Of a DNA stretch of 64,000 nucleotides, positions 53,579 through 62,832 are shown one piece after another. This DNA is from Scytonema millei VB511283 (GTDB lineage: Bacteria; Cyanobacteriota; Cyanobacteriia; Cyanobacteriales; Chroococcidiopsidaceae). How positions within the stretch are numbered: the stretch's first letter is position 1; every line of letters starts with the position of its first letter. The DNA is taken from positions 318,242 through 382,241 of the forward strand of contig NZ_JTJC03000002.1 in assembly GCF_000817735.3 (NCBI RefSeq). Reading direction: 5' to 3'. The notes under the pieces are model-generated. The model ran no database searches. It was not told the origin of the DNA and saw only the letters and a list, made by a program, of their open reading frames with translations. Both the position numbers and the translations under genes were made by a program.

Positions 53579-54064
53579 CTACAGCTTTGAATAACGCATA
53601 ATTGTTACAGGAACACCGATGTTCGTTGCCAAGACAGACAAAGCAAATTTAAGTTTGAGCGATCGCGGTAATTCTTTCCATGTAACTGCAACAAAACCAA
53701 AGCGAGTGTAAAACTCTGCTAGTTTACGCCCCAAGCATTCTAAATAAAGCGGCTGAGTTGCTTGTCCAATTAAATATTCCACCAAGTATGTTCCCAAACC
53801 TTTACCCCGCCAGTTAGAGGCAACCACTAAACTACCCAATTCTTGCGCCCCAGCAAAAGCCCGTAACTGCCCGCAAGCAACTACTCGTCCGTTGCATTCA
53901 ACGACTGAAAATTGTTGCCAGCGTAACTGCGTCGGGTCGAGTTTTGCCGATAGCACCAACTTCCGAATCGCCCAAGTATCCTTAGCATTGGCGGGGCGAA
54001 GATTGCATCCCGATGGTAGAGTAGACATTCGGTTGAAGTCTAAGTTTTCAAAATTAGATGACAA
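53579..54064 (-). CDS. GNAT-family N-acetyltransferase
   Basis: A 161-residue acetyltransferase. The acetyl-CoA loop is VVASNWRGKGLGTYLVEYLIG (residues about 77-97) and FYTRFGFVAVTWKELP follows. The TTG at 54064, immediately after the stop of the tetR gene, gives the longest product; the ATG at 54028 (MSTLPSGCNLRP) is an alternative. The target may be an amine antibiotic or a protein. Probably cotranscribed with the TetR gene. Confidence 0.85.
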   Translation of the reverse strand: MSSNFENLDFNRMSTLPSGCNLRPANAKDTWAIRKLVLSAKLDPTQLRWQQFSVVECNGRVVACGQLRAFAGAQELGSLVVASNWRGKGLGTYLVEYLIGQATQPLYLECLGRKLAEFYTRFGFVAVTWKELPRSLKLKFALSVLATNIGVPVTIMRYSKL

Positions 54065-54646
54065 CTACATTTTTACAACTAAACCAACAGCACGACGAAC
54101 GTATGCTTGATACGACTCATTTGCAGGTGGAAATACCAATCCATAAAGCATGATCCCACTAATGAGGTCGAAGACAAGATCGGCATCTATATCTGTGGCA
54201 ATTTCCTGTCTGCTTTTTGCTTGTGCGATGACAGCAGCAAAGGCTTGGCGACGGGGTTGGAGATATTTCGCCCAATAAACCTGAGCAAACTGGGGATTGT
54301 TAGATGCTGTACTGATGATTAAAGCCACAATTTGCCGTCCTAGAGGATCTAAGGTCATCTGGGTAGCACTGGCAATAATTAGATCGATATCGCTCCAAAA
54401 GTTTTTCGTATCGGGGATTTCTACGTCTTCTCTGCGGCTTTCGATCGCATCTGCCACCAGTTCTTCTTTTGAATTGTAGCGTCGGTAAATCGTGGTTTTT
54501 CCCACTCCTGCACGGCTAGCGATCGCCTCTATACTCATGCGGTCGTAACCTACCTCGGCTAAGAGTTCCAAGGTGGCTTTATGAATAGCGCGATCGGCTT
54601 CTACACTACGCGGTCTTCCAGGCTGATTTTTAATTTTTGCATTCAT
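54065..54646 (-). CDS. TetR-family transcriptional regulator
   Basis: A 193-residue repressor. The N-terminal helix-turn-helix reads ELLAEVGYDRMSIEAIASRAGVGKTTIYRRYNSKEELVADAIES (residues about 28-70); the rest is the all-helical ligand domain with a TetR_C end. It is followed directly by the GNAT gene (TAG then TTG), so the two are translated together. It probably controls itself and the GNAT gene. Ligand unknown. Confidence 0.92.
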   Translation of the reverse strand: MNAKIKNQPGRPRSVEADRAIHKATLELLAEVGYDRMSIEAIASRAGVGKTTIYRRYNSKEELVADAIESRREDVEIPDTKNFWSDIDLIIASATQMTLDPLGRQIVALIISTASNNPQFAQVYWAKYLQPRRQAFAAVIAQAKSRQEIATDIDADLVFDLISGIMLYGLVFPPANESYQAYVRRAVGLVVKM

Positions 54647-55005
54647 TATTGGTTCATTGCTCTTGGATCGTCATCTGGTGGTATCATCCGCTACCGCTAC
54701 GCAAATATAAGCGGCGTGTCTTAACGATGCATCCACCATTGTGATGTTCTTCGTTTAAATCTGCGATCGCCACAAGGCGATCGATGGATGTAGTACCCGT
54801 AATCTTCAAACCATCAGCTCTCTAAATCAAATGGGATGACTGTTGCTACTGGCGAGGATTAAATTAAGGAACGACTTCTAGTCTACCTAAAGGAGGAAAT
54901 TTAGTTAACAACTGAGTAACTTGAAAACCCTCTATCCACAGAACGATCTAGCAGATGAGTTAGTTGGAGTACTGTAAATGCTAAATCGTATAGAGATTGT
55001 ATCCG
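54647..55005. promoter_or_regulatory. divergent region between tetR and LEA-like gene
   Basis: A 359-base gap. It includes a hairpin CGATCGCC-ACAA-GGCGATCG (about 54765-54784) made of two HIP1 halves, a probable place for TetR operator and promoters. No gene. Confidence 0.45.
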
Positions 55006-55452
55006 ATGAAACTGACATATTTGAAGCAACAAGTTTCGACTTTGGGACGTTTTCTGGCAACAACGCTATTTTTTCTGTCTGCGATCGGCTTCGTATGGCA
55101 CTTTGCCTTGTTCTCAAACCCTGTAGCAATGGCTAGTCCCGCTCCGATTTCGCTCGCAGCGGCAGACTTAGGCGATCGAACTAAAGAAGCAGCCGACGAT
55201 GTTGCTAAAGGCTCCAAGAATTTGATCCGGGATACGGCAAACAAAGTTGAGCGAACTGCCAACAAAAATGCGGCTAAAGTCGATCGAGCTGACGACGAGG
55301 GTAGTGGCGTTGAGCGCAAAGCCAAGCGCGATCGGGATCGGATCGAACAAAGAGCTGAGGAAGATGCCGCTCGGACGGAAAAAGCAGTAGATAAAAACAT
55401 CAACGCTGTCAAGCGTACTGTTGATAGTATCAAGGACGCTTTTAGCAATTAG
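55006..55452 (+). CDS. LEA/apolipoprotein-like exported helical protein
   Basis: A 148-residue protein starting MKLTYLKQQVST at 55006 (a TTG at 54997 is less likely). After a signal-like helix (ATTLFFLSAIGFVWHFALF) it has a highly charged, Ala/Lys/Asp/Glu-rich helix of about 100 residues with an 11-residue spacing (KEAADDVAKGSKNLIRDTANKV..., KAKRDRDRIEQRAEEDAARTEKAVDKNINAVKRTVDSIKDA). Similar proteins bind membranes in stress. Function unproved. Confidence 0.75.
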   Translation: MKLTYLKQQVSTLGRFLATTLFFLSAIGFVWHFALFSNPVAMASPAPISLAAADLGDRTKEAADDVAKGSKNLIRDTANKVERTANKNAAKVDRADDEGSGVERKAKRDRDRIEQRAEEDAARTEKAVDKNINAVKRTVDSIKDAFSN

Positions 55453-55560
55453 AGCAGCAATTTGCTCGGTTAGTTGGGATATCGGTGGAGATCTGGGGCA
55501 GAAGATTTACATTTCCTCATAGTCTGCACGTAGAAGCCTAAACTAGAAAGCATAACTCAG

Positions 55561-55605
55561 AAAGCCTAAGTCAGGAAGATAATTTCTTGGCTTAGGCTTT
55601 TTCTT
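55561..55605 (+). terminator. intrinsic terminator after the LEA-like gene
   Basis: Arms AAAGCCTAAG (55561-55570) and CTTAGGCTTT (55591-55600) are exact complements around a 20-base loop and are followed by TTCTTT. A second partial copy (AGAAGCCTAAACTAG) lies at about 55530. Confidence 0.8.
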
Positions 55606-55865
55606 TGGAATGACGAGGGACGAGCGCCAAATATCGAGACCGAGCGTTTGCATGAGGCAAGTATGACTATTATGATGAAATTTACTGAAGCTTAAGGATT
55701 GATTAACCATACTAGCTCTCGAATTACAGTGTTAATCTCAAATGATGGGTGTTATATTACATCGCTTTTCCGTATGCACAAATTTTGCCAACAACTCAAA
55801 AAAATGACACTAGCCAATTAGTCAGTATGGGAGTAATGTAGTTGTCGAACATCTGAAATAAGCTA
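55606..55865. other. upstream region of the rhodopsin gene
   Basis: AT-rich non-coding sequence; no clear -35/-10, presumably holds the rhodopsin promoter. Confidence 0.3.
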
Positions 55866-55885
55866 AGCAAATGCTAGCATTTGCT
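55866..55885. promoter_or_regulatory. 20-base perfect palindrome before the rhodopsin start
   Basis: AGCAAATGCTAGCATTTGCT reads identically on both strands and ends 19 bases before the ATG at 55905. It could be an operator for a dimeric regulator or an RNA hairpin over the ribosome-binding region. Confidence 0.7.
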
Positions 55886-55904
55886 GGTAATTCTCATATA
55901 ACCA

Positions 55905-56666
55905 ATGGATCGCACTACTCAATGGAAAGTTACATGGCAAATTATAAGTTATAAAATTATGACATTTCTCTGGCAGTGGCTTGGTGTATTTGGTATGTCG
56001 TTCGGTGCGATCGTTTTTGGAATTGGCGCTCACAACGCAAAAAATCAGCGTTGGCAGATTTTGTATACGCTCAACTTCTTCGTTTGCGCGATCGCTGCTG
56101 GACTATATTTAATTATGGCTCTCGGTCAAGGAGTAGACTTTATTAACGGTCGTCCCATTTTTTGGATCAGATATGTTTCCTGGTTTATTTCCACACCTTT
56201 ATTGCTATTAATTCTCACATATCTTGGTAAAACTAGCATCACAACTACAGCTAGTTTAGTGGGAGCAAATGCTTATACTATTGCTGCTGGTTTTGTTGCT
56301 ACTATTTCACCCTATCCAGTTAATTATATTTGGTATATTGTCAGTTGTGCAGCTTACTGTGCTACTGTATATCTTCTCCTTCATCAATATCGCCCACAAG
56401 TAGAACGTACCTTCCCTAGAGTCATTCCAGCATTCCACAAATTGCTAAAAGTCCACTTGATAATATGGACATTTTACCCAATAGTCTGGATTCTTAGTCC
56501 CGCAGGTTTGAATTTCTTAAATATTAGCGTGGAAACAATGTTTGTTACTCTCCTCGATCTGGGTTCCAAGGTAGGTTTTGGTTTTCTTTCATTGCAAACC
56601 ATGACTGCCATAGAGAAAGCGAGACAGCAAGCAAAAACAGCATCTTCTTTAGTTGTATTTCGTTAA
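55905..56666 (+). CDS. microbial (type 1) rhodopsin with Ser-Ser-Ile motif
   Basis: A 253-residue seven-helix retinal protein. Helix C reads RYVSWFISTP and then LLLLIL; against bacteriorhodopsin RYADWLFTTP, the proton acceptor Asp85 is Ser92, Thr89 is Ser96, and the donor Asp96 is Ile103. Arg89, Trp93 and Pro98 are kept. In helix G, LLDLGSKVGFGF supplies Asp218 and the retinal lysine Lys222. With no carboxylate at 85 and 96 it should not pump protons; the resemblance to the TSx signature of halide pumps suggests an anion transporter or a sensor (inference). No retinal-synthesis or transducer gene is next to it. Confidence 0.93.
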   Translation: MDRTTQWKVTWQIISYKIMTFLWQWLGVFGMSFGAIVFGIGAHNAKNQRWQILYTLNFFVCAIAAGLYLIMALGQGVDFINGRPIFWIRYVSWFISTPLLLLILTYLGKTSITTTASLVGANAYTIAAGFVATISPYPVNYIWYIVSCAAYCATVYLLLHQYRPQVERTFPRVIPAFHKLLKVHLIIWTFYPIVWILSPAGLNFLNISVETMFVTLLDLGSKVGFGFLSLQTMTAIEKARQQAKTASSLVVFR

Positions 56667-56698
56667 TTTGTAGCAAAAAAAGTAGATATAGCGTGCTT

Positions 56699-57583
56699 CT
56701 ACTCTTCGTCCCAAGTTCGCAACTGAATATAAACTAAAACTAGCGCTACCAATAACAAAACTGTAGCCGCAGCCGCAGCGTAACCGAAATCAAATTGCCC
56801 AAACGCTTCTTGATAAATGTAATAAACTAAAATATTAGTAGAATTTAAAGGTCCTCCACCAGTCACGACATAAATTTGCTCGAAACCCCGCAAAGTAAAA
56901 ATTGCCGTTGTAATCGCAGCAAAGATTAACGTCGGTCTCAATCCTGGTAGAGTAATGTACCAAAATTGCTGCCAAGCATTTGCTCCATCTAATTCTGCCG
57001 CTTCATAACGACTGGGAGGAATTGCTTGCAATCCAGCTAGAAATACCACCATATTGAAGCCTAGCTGCTTCCAAATACTCAATAAAATGATGACTGGCAT
57101 TGCCCAAATATTACTACCTAGCCAGGGAATCGGAGAAATTCCAATTGCATTCAACCATATATTGACTGGTCCATCGGTTTGAAATAGCCAGCGAAATCCT
57201 AACCCAGCGGCGACAATAGACACAATTGAAGGGAGGAAGTAGGCGCTGCGTAATAATCCTCGCCAAGCTATAGTGCGGTTTAATAGTGCTGCCAAACCCA
57301 AAGGAATTACTAGGCTGGGAATTACTGTAGCAATGGTAAAATAGAGGGTATTACTGAGAACTTGCCAAAAATCAGGATTGAGAATTAGTCGTAAGTAATT
57401 GTTAAACCCCACCCAGCGCACGCCAGCAGCGGTAAAACTTCCTGTAGTGAAGCTAAGGTAAAACAGATAAGCAATGGGAAATATTAAGAATATTCCTAGC
57501 ATGAGCAGCGCTGGTGTTAGAAAAATCCATGCTGCGATCGCATCGTTATCTAGCAGTTGCTTGCGAGAACGCTCAGAAGCCAT
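56699..57583 (-). CDS. carbohydrate ABC transporter permease (MalF/UgpA type)
   Basis: A 294-residue inner-membrane permease with six hydrophobic helices (first LTPALLMLGIFLIFPIAYLFYLSF). The EAA loop that docks the ATPase is EAAELDGANAWQQFWYITLPGLRP (residues about 200-224). Its usual partners (second permease, binding protein, ATPase) are not adjacent, so it is an orphan in the window. Sugar substrate unknown. Confidence 0.92.
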   Translation of the reverse strand: MASERSRKQLLDNDAIAAWIFLTPALLMLGIFLIFPIAYLFYLSFTTGSFTAAGVRWVGFNNYLRLILNPDFWQVLSNTLYFTIATVIPSLVIPLGLAALLNRTIAWRGLLRSAYFLPSIVSIVAAGLGFRWLFQTDGPVNIWLNAIGISPIPWLGSNIWAMPVIILLSIWKQLGFNMVVFLAGLQAIPPSRYEAAELDGANAWQQFWYITLPGLRPTLIFAAITTAIFTLRGFEQIYVVTGGGPLNSTNILVYYIYQEAFGQFDFGYAAAAATVLLLVALVLVYIQLRTWDEE

Positions 57584-57700
57584 ACATTGTATTTTAACTT
57601 TGTAGGGCTATTTTACTCATTAAAGGGAGCAGGGAGCAGTTATCAGTTATCAGCAATTTTTCACGCCGGGGTGAGGCGATCGCGGCTCGAATGATGGATA

Positions 57701-58384
57701 ATGACTGAGTTAGCACCTTGCTCGATAAAATGCTGTATGACGATCCCAGCAACCACCGCCTCTACTGCCAGCCTAATTTCTCCGGTCGATCCCACTGATA
57801 TGTGGATACCAGGAGAACCAATTAAACTAGGTATACTTGCTTCTGGAAATGGCAGTAACTTTGAAGCTGTAGCAGAGGCGATCGCCCAAGGTAGACTTAA
57901 TGCTAAAATTCAAGTCTTAATTTACAACAACCCAGAAGCGAAAGTCGCAGTTCGAGCTGCAAATCGCGACGTACCAGCCGTTTTGCTCAATCATCGTCAT
58001 TTTCCCAGCCGTGAAGATCTAGATCGTCAAATTGTTCAAACTTTACATCAATATGACGTATCATGGGTTATAATGGCGGGCTGGATGCGAATCGTCACGC
58101 CAGTACTGATCGACGCTTTTGCCGAACGAATTATTAACATCCATCCCAGTTTATTACCTAGCTTTCGCGGCATTCAGGCAGTAGAACAAGCCCTTGCTGC
58201 TGGTGTAAAAATCGCAGGTTGTACGGTACACATAGTTGTTCCCGAAGTCGATAGCGGGCGCATTCTGCTCCAAGCTGCCGTACCCGTTTTACCCGACGAC
58301 ACCCCCCAAACTCTACACCAACGAATTCACCAACAAGAATATCGAATTTTACCCGCCGCGATCGCTCTTGCTGCAAGACAGTAA
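57701..58384 (+). CDS. purN: phosphoribosylglycinamide formyltransferase
   Basis: A 227-residue PurN, which transfers a formyl group from 10-formyl-THF to GAR in purine synthesis. The substrate loop is LASGNGSNFEAVAEAI (residues about 47-62), and the catalytic block is IINIHPSLLPSFRGIQAVEQAL with His, then GCTVHIVVPEVDSGRILLQ with the Asp. The first 35 residues are variable; an ATG at 57737 could be the real start. Single gene. Confidence 0.95.
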   Translation: MTELAPCSIKCCMTIPATTASTASLISPVDPTDMWIPGEPIKLGILASGNGSNFEAVAEAIAQGRLNAKIQVLIYNNPEAKVAVRAANRDVPAVLLNHRHFPSREDLDRQIVQTLHQYDVSWVIMAGWMRIVTPVLIDAFAERIINIHPSLLPSFRGIQAVEQALAAGVKIAGCTVHIVVPEVDSGRILLQAAVPVLPDDTPQTLHQRIHQQEYRILPAAIALAARQ

Positions 58385-58412
58385 GCAGTTGTCAGTTGTC
58401 AGTTATCAGTGT

Positions 58413-58436
58413 ACAGACGTTACATGTAACGTCTGT
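58413..58436. repeat. palindrome around GTTACATGTAAC after purN
   Basis: A perfect 24-base palindrome (ACAGACGTTACA and its complement), 28 bases after the purN stop. The central GTTACATGTAAC equals that at 21291-21302. Confidence 0.75.
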
Positions 58437-58522
58437 ATAAAGTAGTCAGTTATTAGTTGTCGGTCAACCGTCTTCACGGAGTTTAGCGCAGCGCTTACTG
58501 TCAAACAATGACGATTAAACCT

Positions 58523-58539
58523 CGTGCAAAATTTGCACG
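58523..58539. promoter_or_regulatory. palindrome CGTGCAAA-a-TTTGCACG
   Basis: Eight-base arms with a one-base centre, 12 bases past the end of the minus-strand glycosyltransferase gene. Its core GTGCAAAATTTGCAC is the reverse complement of the core of the 40930-40950 element, which regulates (if anything) another sugar cluster. Confidence 0.55.
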
Positions 58540-58550
58540 TCGTTTATAGA

Positions 58551-59357
58551 TTACCCGTAAGATTCAATCGGTTCGCTACCGTCAGGAGCAGGTGGCACAA
58601 ATTTTTTCCAACCGAGTAACTGAAAGCCAACATACCATAAATAAAGCGGATTGAGCAGGATATAGCGCCGCCACAAGCGTCTGGGTTCTTGTAGCAGACG
58701 AAATAACCACTCCAATCCCAAATCTTGCATTGTTTGCGGTGCTGGCGCTAGCCTACCAGCGTGAAAATCAAAGGCAGCACCCACAGCTAAGATGGGGATA
58801 CCTAGCATTTGGCGATATTCATAAGCCCAAACTTCTTGTCGAGGACAACCAAGACCGAGAAGTACGGCACTGGCTCCAGAGGCTTTAATTCGAGCCACTA
58901 ACTCTTTTCGTTCCTCTGAGGAGAGACGGCGAAATTTAGAAGGCTCCATGCCCGCAATTTGAAGCTGAGGAAAACGTTGCTGCAACTGACAAGCGAATTG
59001 CTGTAATACTTCTATTTGACTGCCATAGAGATAGACGCTCAATCCTTTTTCAGCAAAAGCTTGAGCGATTCTGAGCGTCAGCTTGGGACCGCAAACGCGA
59101 TCGGGTAATCCTTGCTTGTGCAGCCACCACAAAGCCCAGCGCACGGGTTGTCCGTCAGGAACTACGAGATCCATACCGTTTAATCGGCGGGCGTGAATAG
59201 GATCTAAAAATCCCGTCATCACGCCATGAACGGCTAACGCACTGACCGCATAGGGAACTCTCTTTTCAGCCGCAACAACAATTTTGTTGACAGCAAATTC
59301 GTAATCTATAGCGTGGATGTTAATCCCTAAGATGGAGTGTTTGCCTCGATTAATCAC
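58551..59357 (-). CDS. WecB/TagA/CpsF-type glycosyltransferase
   Basis: A 268-residue GT26 enzyme: [57 protein letters not shown], then [15 protein letters not shown] and a last [33 protein letters not shown], all typical. Such enzymes move an N-acetylaminosugar to a lipid-linked acceptor in wall or capsule synthesis. It overlaps the upstream epimerase gene by eight bases and ends the operon. Confidence 0.93.
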   Translation of the reverse strand: MINRGKHSILGINIHAIDYEFAVNKIVVAAEKRVPYAVSALAVHGVMTGFLDPIHARRLNGMDLVVPDGQPVRWALWWLHKQGLPDRVCGPKLTLRIAQAFAEKGLSVYLYGSQIEVLQQFACQLQQRFPQLQIAGMEPSKFRRLSSEERKELVARIKASGASAVLLGLGCPRQEVWAYEYRQMLGIPILAVGAAFDFHAGRLAPAPQTMQDLGLEWLFRLLQEPRRLWRRYILLNPLYLWYVGFQLLGWKKFVPPAPDGSEPIESYG

Positions 59358-60423
59358 TGTACTTTAACCACCTTTCACAGTTTTGGGTATAAATCTCCCG
59401 CAAAATGTGCGGTACGTCGTATTTAATCGACCAATTTGGATACTTAGCTTTAAACTTTGATAAATCGCTGATGTACCAGATGTGGTCGCCACTGCGATTT
59501 TCATCGGTGTAAGAGTAGTTCAACTTTTTGCTAGCAATTTGTTCGCAATAAGCGATCGCCTCTAGCATCGAGCAATTACTCTCTCTACCACCGCCAATGT
59601 TGTAAACTTCAGCGATCCCAGGGTTGAGATAGAACTCGTAAAATGCTGAAATTAGGTCTGACGAGTGAATGTTATCGCGGACTTGTTTACCCTGATAACC
59701 ATAAATCGTGTAGGGATCGCCAGTCACGGTACATTTCATTAAGTAAGCGAGAAAGCCGTGTAATTTTGTTCCCGAATGGCTGGGTCCGGTCAAACAACCA
59801 CCCCGAAAGCAAACAGTAGGAATGCCAAAGTAATGACCGTACTCTTGTACCAGTACATCGGCTGCAACTTTAGAAGCTCCAAATAGAGAGTGCTTGCTGC
59901 GATCGATACTCATATCTTCAGCGATCCCCAAAGCATACTTATGAGCGGGATCGATTTCCCAACGGCGGTCTAACTCGACTAGGGGTAAAAAGTTGGGTAA
60001 GTCTCCGTAGACCTTGTTAGTGGAAGTGAAGATAAATGGGGTGTTCGGGCAATGTTGGCGCGTTGCTTGTAACAAGTTCAACGTACCGTTGGCATTGACC
60101 GAGAAATCAGAGAACGGATCGCGTGCAGCCCAATCGTGAGATGGCTGGGCTGCGGTATGAATGACAAGGGCAATGTCCTGTTTGTAGTACTGAAAAATGG
60201 CATCGAGGCGATCGCTATCTCGGATATCTACATCGTAGTGAGTGTACTCTTTAATCTGAGATTGCAAACGCCTAAGATTCCATTTTGTGGAAGCTTCCTC
60301 TCCAAAAAAAAAGCTACGCATATCGTTATCGATACCGACGACATGCATACCGAGAGCGCTAAAAAAACGTACTGCTTCCGAACCAATGAGACCAGCAGAG
60401 CCAGTAACGATCGCAACACTCAT
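59350..60423 (-). CDS. NAD-dependent sugar epimerase (CDP-paratose 2-epimerase type)
   Basis: A 357-residue extended [17 protein letters not shown] binds [25 protein letters not shown] is the CDP-tyvelose epimerase-like loop; [10 protein letters not shown] precedes the active-site Ser/Tyr region; then [16 protein letters not shown]. It interconverts nucleotide-linked deoxysugars. It overlaps the GT26 gene by eight bases, so the pair supplies and attaches a sugar. It looks complete. Confidence 0.9.
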   Translation of the reverse strand: MSVAIVTGSAGLIGSEAVRFFSALGMHVVGIDNDMRSFFFGEEASTKWNLRRLQSQIKEYTHYDVDIRDSDRLDAIFQYYKQDIALVIHTAAQPSHDWAARDPFSDFSVNANGTLNLLQATRQHCPNTPFIFTSTNKVYGDLPNFLPLVELDRRWEIDPAHKYALGIAEDMSIDRSKHSLFGASKVAADVLVQEYGHYFGIPTVCFRGGCLTGPSHSGTKLHGFLAYLMKCTVTGDPYTIYGYQGKQVRDNIHSSDLISAFYEFYLNPGIAEVYNIGGGRESNCSMLEAIAYCEQIASKKLNYSYTDENRSGDHIWYISDLSKFKAKYPNWSIKYDVPHILREIYTQNCERWLKYSD

Positions 60424-61611
60424 GGCTTATTCTCAAGCTTTTTGTAATTTTTTCTATGCATTTTTTAGTATGCATTCCAGAGCTGCAATGACTGCCGGTA
60501 CTTTTGACAATACATGCGAACATCACGATCTATACTTGACCAGGCTAGAGCCGCCACACATGCTAATGCTCAGGCGATCGCGCGTCAAAAATTTGTCTGA
60601 CATTCGCTCGAATGCCTGCACCTCTGTCGCGAGAATCCTCAGACTGAAAATCTGCAATCTCTCGCTGACAATTTTGCAATACTCTGGATTGAAATTTGGT
60701 GTTCTACCACACAGGAACCTGCCAGCTACCGTAGATGGAAACTCCTCAAGATTTCAGCTGCTCTAGGAATTGTTAGAACTGCTTTTTTTCTTCGTCTCTC
60801 GGTCTAGATTGCCGTACCTGAGTCCGTAATCGTTAATAGACCAACAGACAATTGGAGTCTGCCGCAGCTACGGTACGAAAGGCGATTTTAATGTAGCCAG
60901 AGTCAATATACTCCAACTAAGTGGAATTACGCAACCCATTTTTCTTTCCATCTTGCGATCGCTTCATAAATACGTTTTTGTAGCTGTTGGTGTGACTTGT
61001 GCTATGTAGTTGTTGTTGAGCGCGAGGCGCAATCGCACTTAACCTGCAACTAGTATTTAGCCCTGAATGTAATCTATCCCTAAATGTTATGTCTAACTAT
61101 CTATTCGAGGGAACGGGCAACGGGTAACGGGGAAGAGCGATGAAATTGGTGCAGGATAGATCTTTGACTGCAACGTCGTTTGGATATTGTCAACCGTAAT
61201 TTCACGGATAATTTGTGACAACTTACCCCAACCTGGAGTCAATTTTCCGTAAAATTTCGCAAGCAATGAATTAAGAAAGATTCTTAACTTATCGTAACGT
61301 TTTCGATTTGATAAACCTAAACCCCCATAGTTAAGGCATAAAATGGTCGTCGTTAAATTCTTAGTATCGGTTTGTGCTAGCGATCTCTATCCATCGTCGG
61401 CTGAAAATTCTAAAATAAATTTAATGTCTATTTTTTCGCTTGAATTTTTAACTTATGTGTTTAAAACTTGCTTTCGACTTGACTTAGGTTTGTATCATTT
61501 TCTACAACAAAACTTGTAAAAAAGATCGCAACTAAGCGTCAATAAATTAATCGAAGGTCATGAACTCGGATCGACAAATGCAAGCCAAGCAAATCTAAAC
61601 AATCTAAACAA
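60424..61611. other. 1.2-kb gap upstream of the DUF3102 gene
   Basis: No gene I can support; the plus-strand frame 60287-60766 overlaps the epimerase antisense and shows no family features. The 61270-61600 part is AT-rich and probably the leader/promoter of the 61612 gene. I found no repeat array here, unlike most gaps. Confidence 0.4.
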
Positions 61612-62595
61612 ATGGAGCTAGAGCCAGGTTTCGATTACAAAGTTTTAAGTGAGAAAAACCGTTCGCTCGTTCAGCAAAGAACTAAAGAGCTGAAGGAGCG
61701 CTTGCAGCGTACAGCTCAAGATATATGGGAAATTGGCAAGAAATTAGTTGAGGTGAGAGCAGAACTGAAAGGACATGGCTACTTTGATGCTTGGCTGAGA
61801 GCTGAATTCGGGTGGAGTCGGCGCACGGCATACAACTTTATTTATGTATACGAAGCATTTCCTTATGCAAAATTTGCACAGATGATCATCGAACCATCTG
61901 CGCTCTATCGCTTAGCTTCGCCTTCGACTCCCGATGCAATCCGCGACAAATTCATCCAACAAGCTAATGCGGGTAGTAAAGTCAGTCATAAAGAAGTTTT
62001 GAAAGCCGTTACTGAAGAAAAGCTGAAGCAAATTCCCAATTCTCCCATCGAACATTCCCTCAAATCGGCAGCAGCTCAAGCAGAAGAAGATCCGTCCCTA
62101 AATATAGATAAAGAAGTTAAATCAGTCGTCTCAGAAATACAACAACCTCCCTATAAAGCTGCTTATAAAGCTAATCCAACAATTGTCACCCCACGTTTCC
62201 AGCAGTCGCATTGGTACACGTTGGGCATCAATCACCTATTATTTTGCGGCGATACTAACTCACCAGCATTTTTCGATCGCTTACCGGAAGCAGCTTTTGC
62301 TTTGGATATTGCGGCAAGTGGTACGTGGCAGCATGACTGGTTGATGTATAAAGCCCGCTCGGCGTTGATCCTCCATCCCCGCGAAAGACTCGATGGAGAG
62401 CGGATTAGGCAGCTACTATTGATGTTTTCGGAACGGGAAGATGCAATAATATTACCCTGCGCGCCCAGTGGAGAGGTGATTGCTACGATTGGTAGGCTCA
62501 AGCGTAAATTATTTGCTGGCTATCAGAATCGACAACAGTGCCAACAGGCGATCGCGGATTCGGGATTAAAAGCGCAAAAGGTTGAATTACCCTAG
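61612..62595 (+). CDS. DUF3102 protein with DNA-methylase-like C-terminal remnant
   Basis: A 327-residue protein. Residues about 20-100 are helical DUF3102-like (VQQRTKELKERLQRTAQDIWEIGKKLVEVRAELKGHGYFDAWLRAEFGWSRRTAYNFI), as in plasmid/phage regulators. The C-terminal half begins SHWYTLGINHLLFCGDTNSPAFFDRLPEAAFALDI, which resembles the WxLGxHxLxCGD entrance of ParB-associated DNA methylases, but the DPPY catalytic motif is absent. So a former methylase scaffold may now act as a regulator (inference). It is 237 bases upstream of a Wzc-like gene. Confidence 0.65.
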   Translation: MELEPGFDYKVLSEKNRSLVQQRTKELKERLQRTAQDIWEIGKKLVEVRAELKGHGYFDAWLRAEFGWSRRTAYNFIYVYEAFPYAKFAQMIIEPSALYRLASPSTPDAIRDKFIQQANAGSKVSHKEVLKAVTEEKLKQIPNSPIEHSLKSAAAQAEEDPSLNIDKEVKSVVSEIQQPPYKAAYKANPTIVTPRFQQSHWYTLGINHLLFCGDTNSPAFFDRLPEAAFALDIAASGTWQHDWLMYKARSALILHPRERLDGERIRQLLLMFSEREDAIILPCAPSGEVIATIGRLKRKLFAGYQNRQQCQQAIADSGLKAQKVELP

Positions 62596-62832
62596 TTGTA
62601 ATCCTAGTCGCAATTGTTACCCTGAAAGCAGATCGCATTTATGCTGATAATGGTATACTGCCAAGAAAGTCTCGTTCTCATTGACAGTTAAGGACAATTA
62701 AGTTCTTTGTTAGCGTGGCGATCGCGGCACAGTTCAACTAGCCACCCGCCCTATTCCCAGTAGCATTTGCGCCAGAAATATCTCCGGTCGCGAAACGTTC
62801 GCTCTCAATCAGCAGCAACTTACCATTAGCTT
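62596..62832. other. gap before the Wzz-type gene
   Basis: No coding features; HIP1 site near 62717. Presumed promoter or leader of the next gene. Confidence 0.3.

Noticed and set aside
54981-55448. 155-residue minus-strand open frame
   Set aside because: Exact antisense of the LEA-like gene; Ser/Ala-rich pattern is the mirror of Lys/Glu/Asp repeats.
60287-60766. 159-residue plus-strand open frame
   Set aside because: Half lies antisense to the epimerase and the rest has no family likeness.
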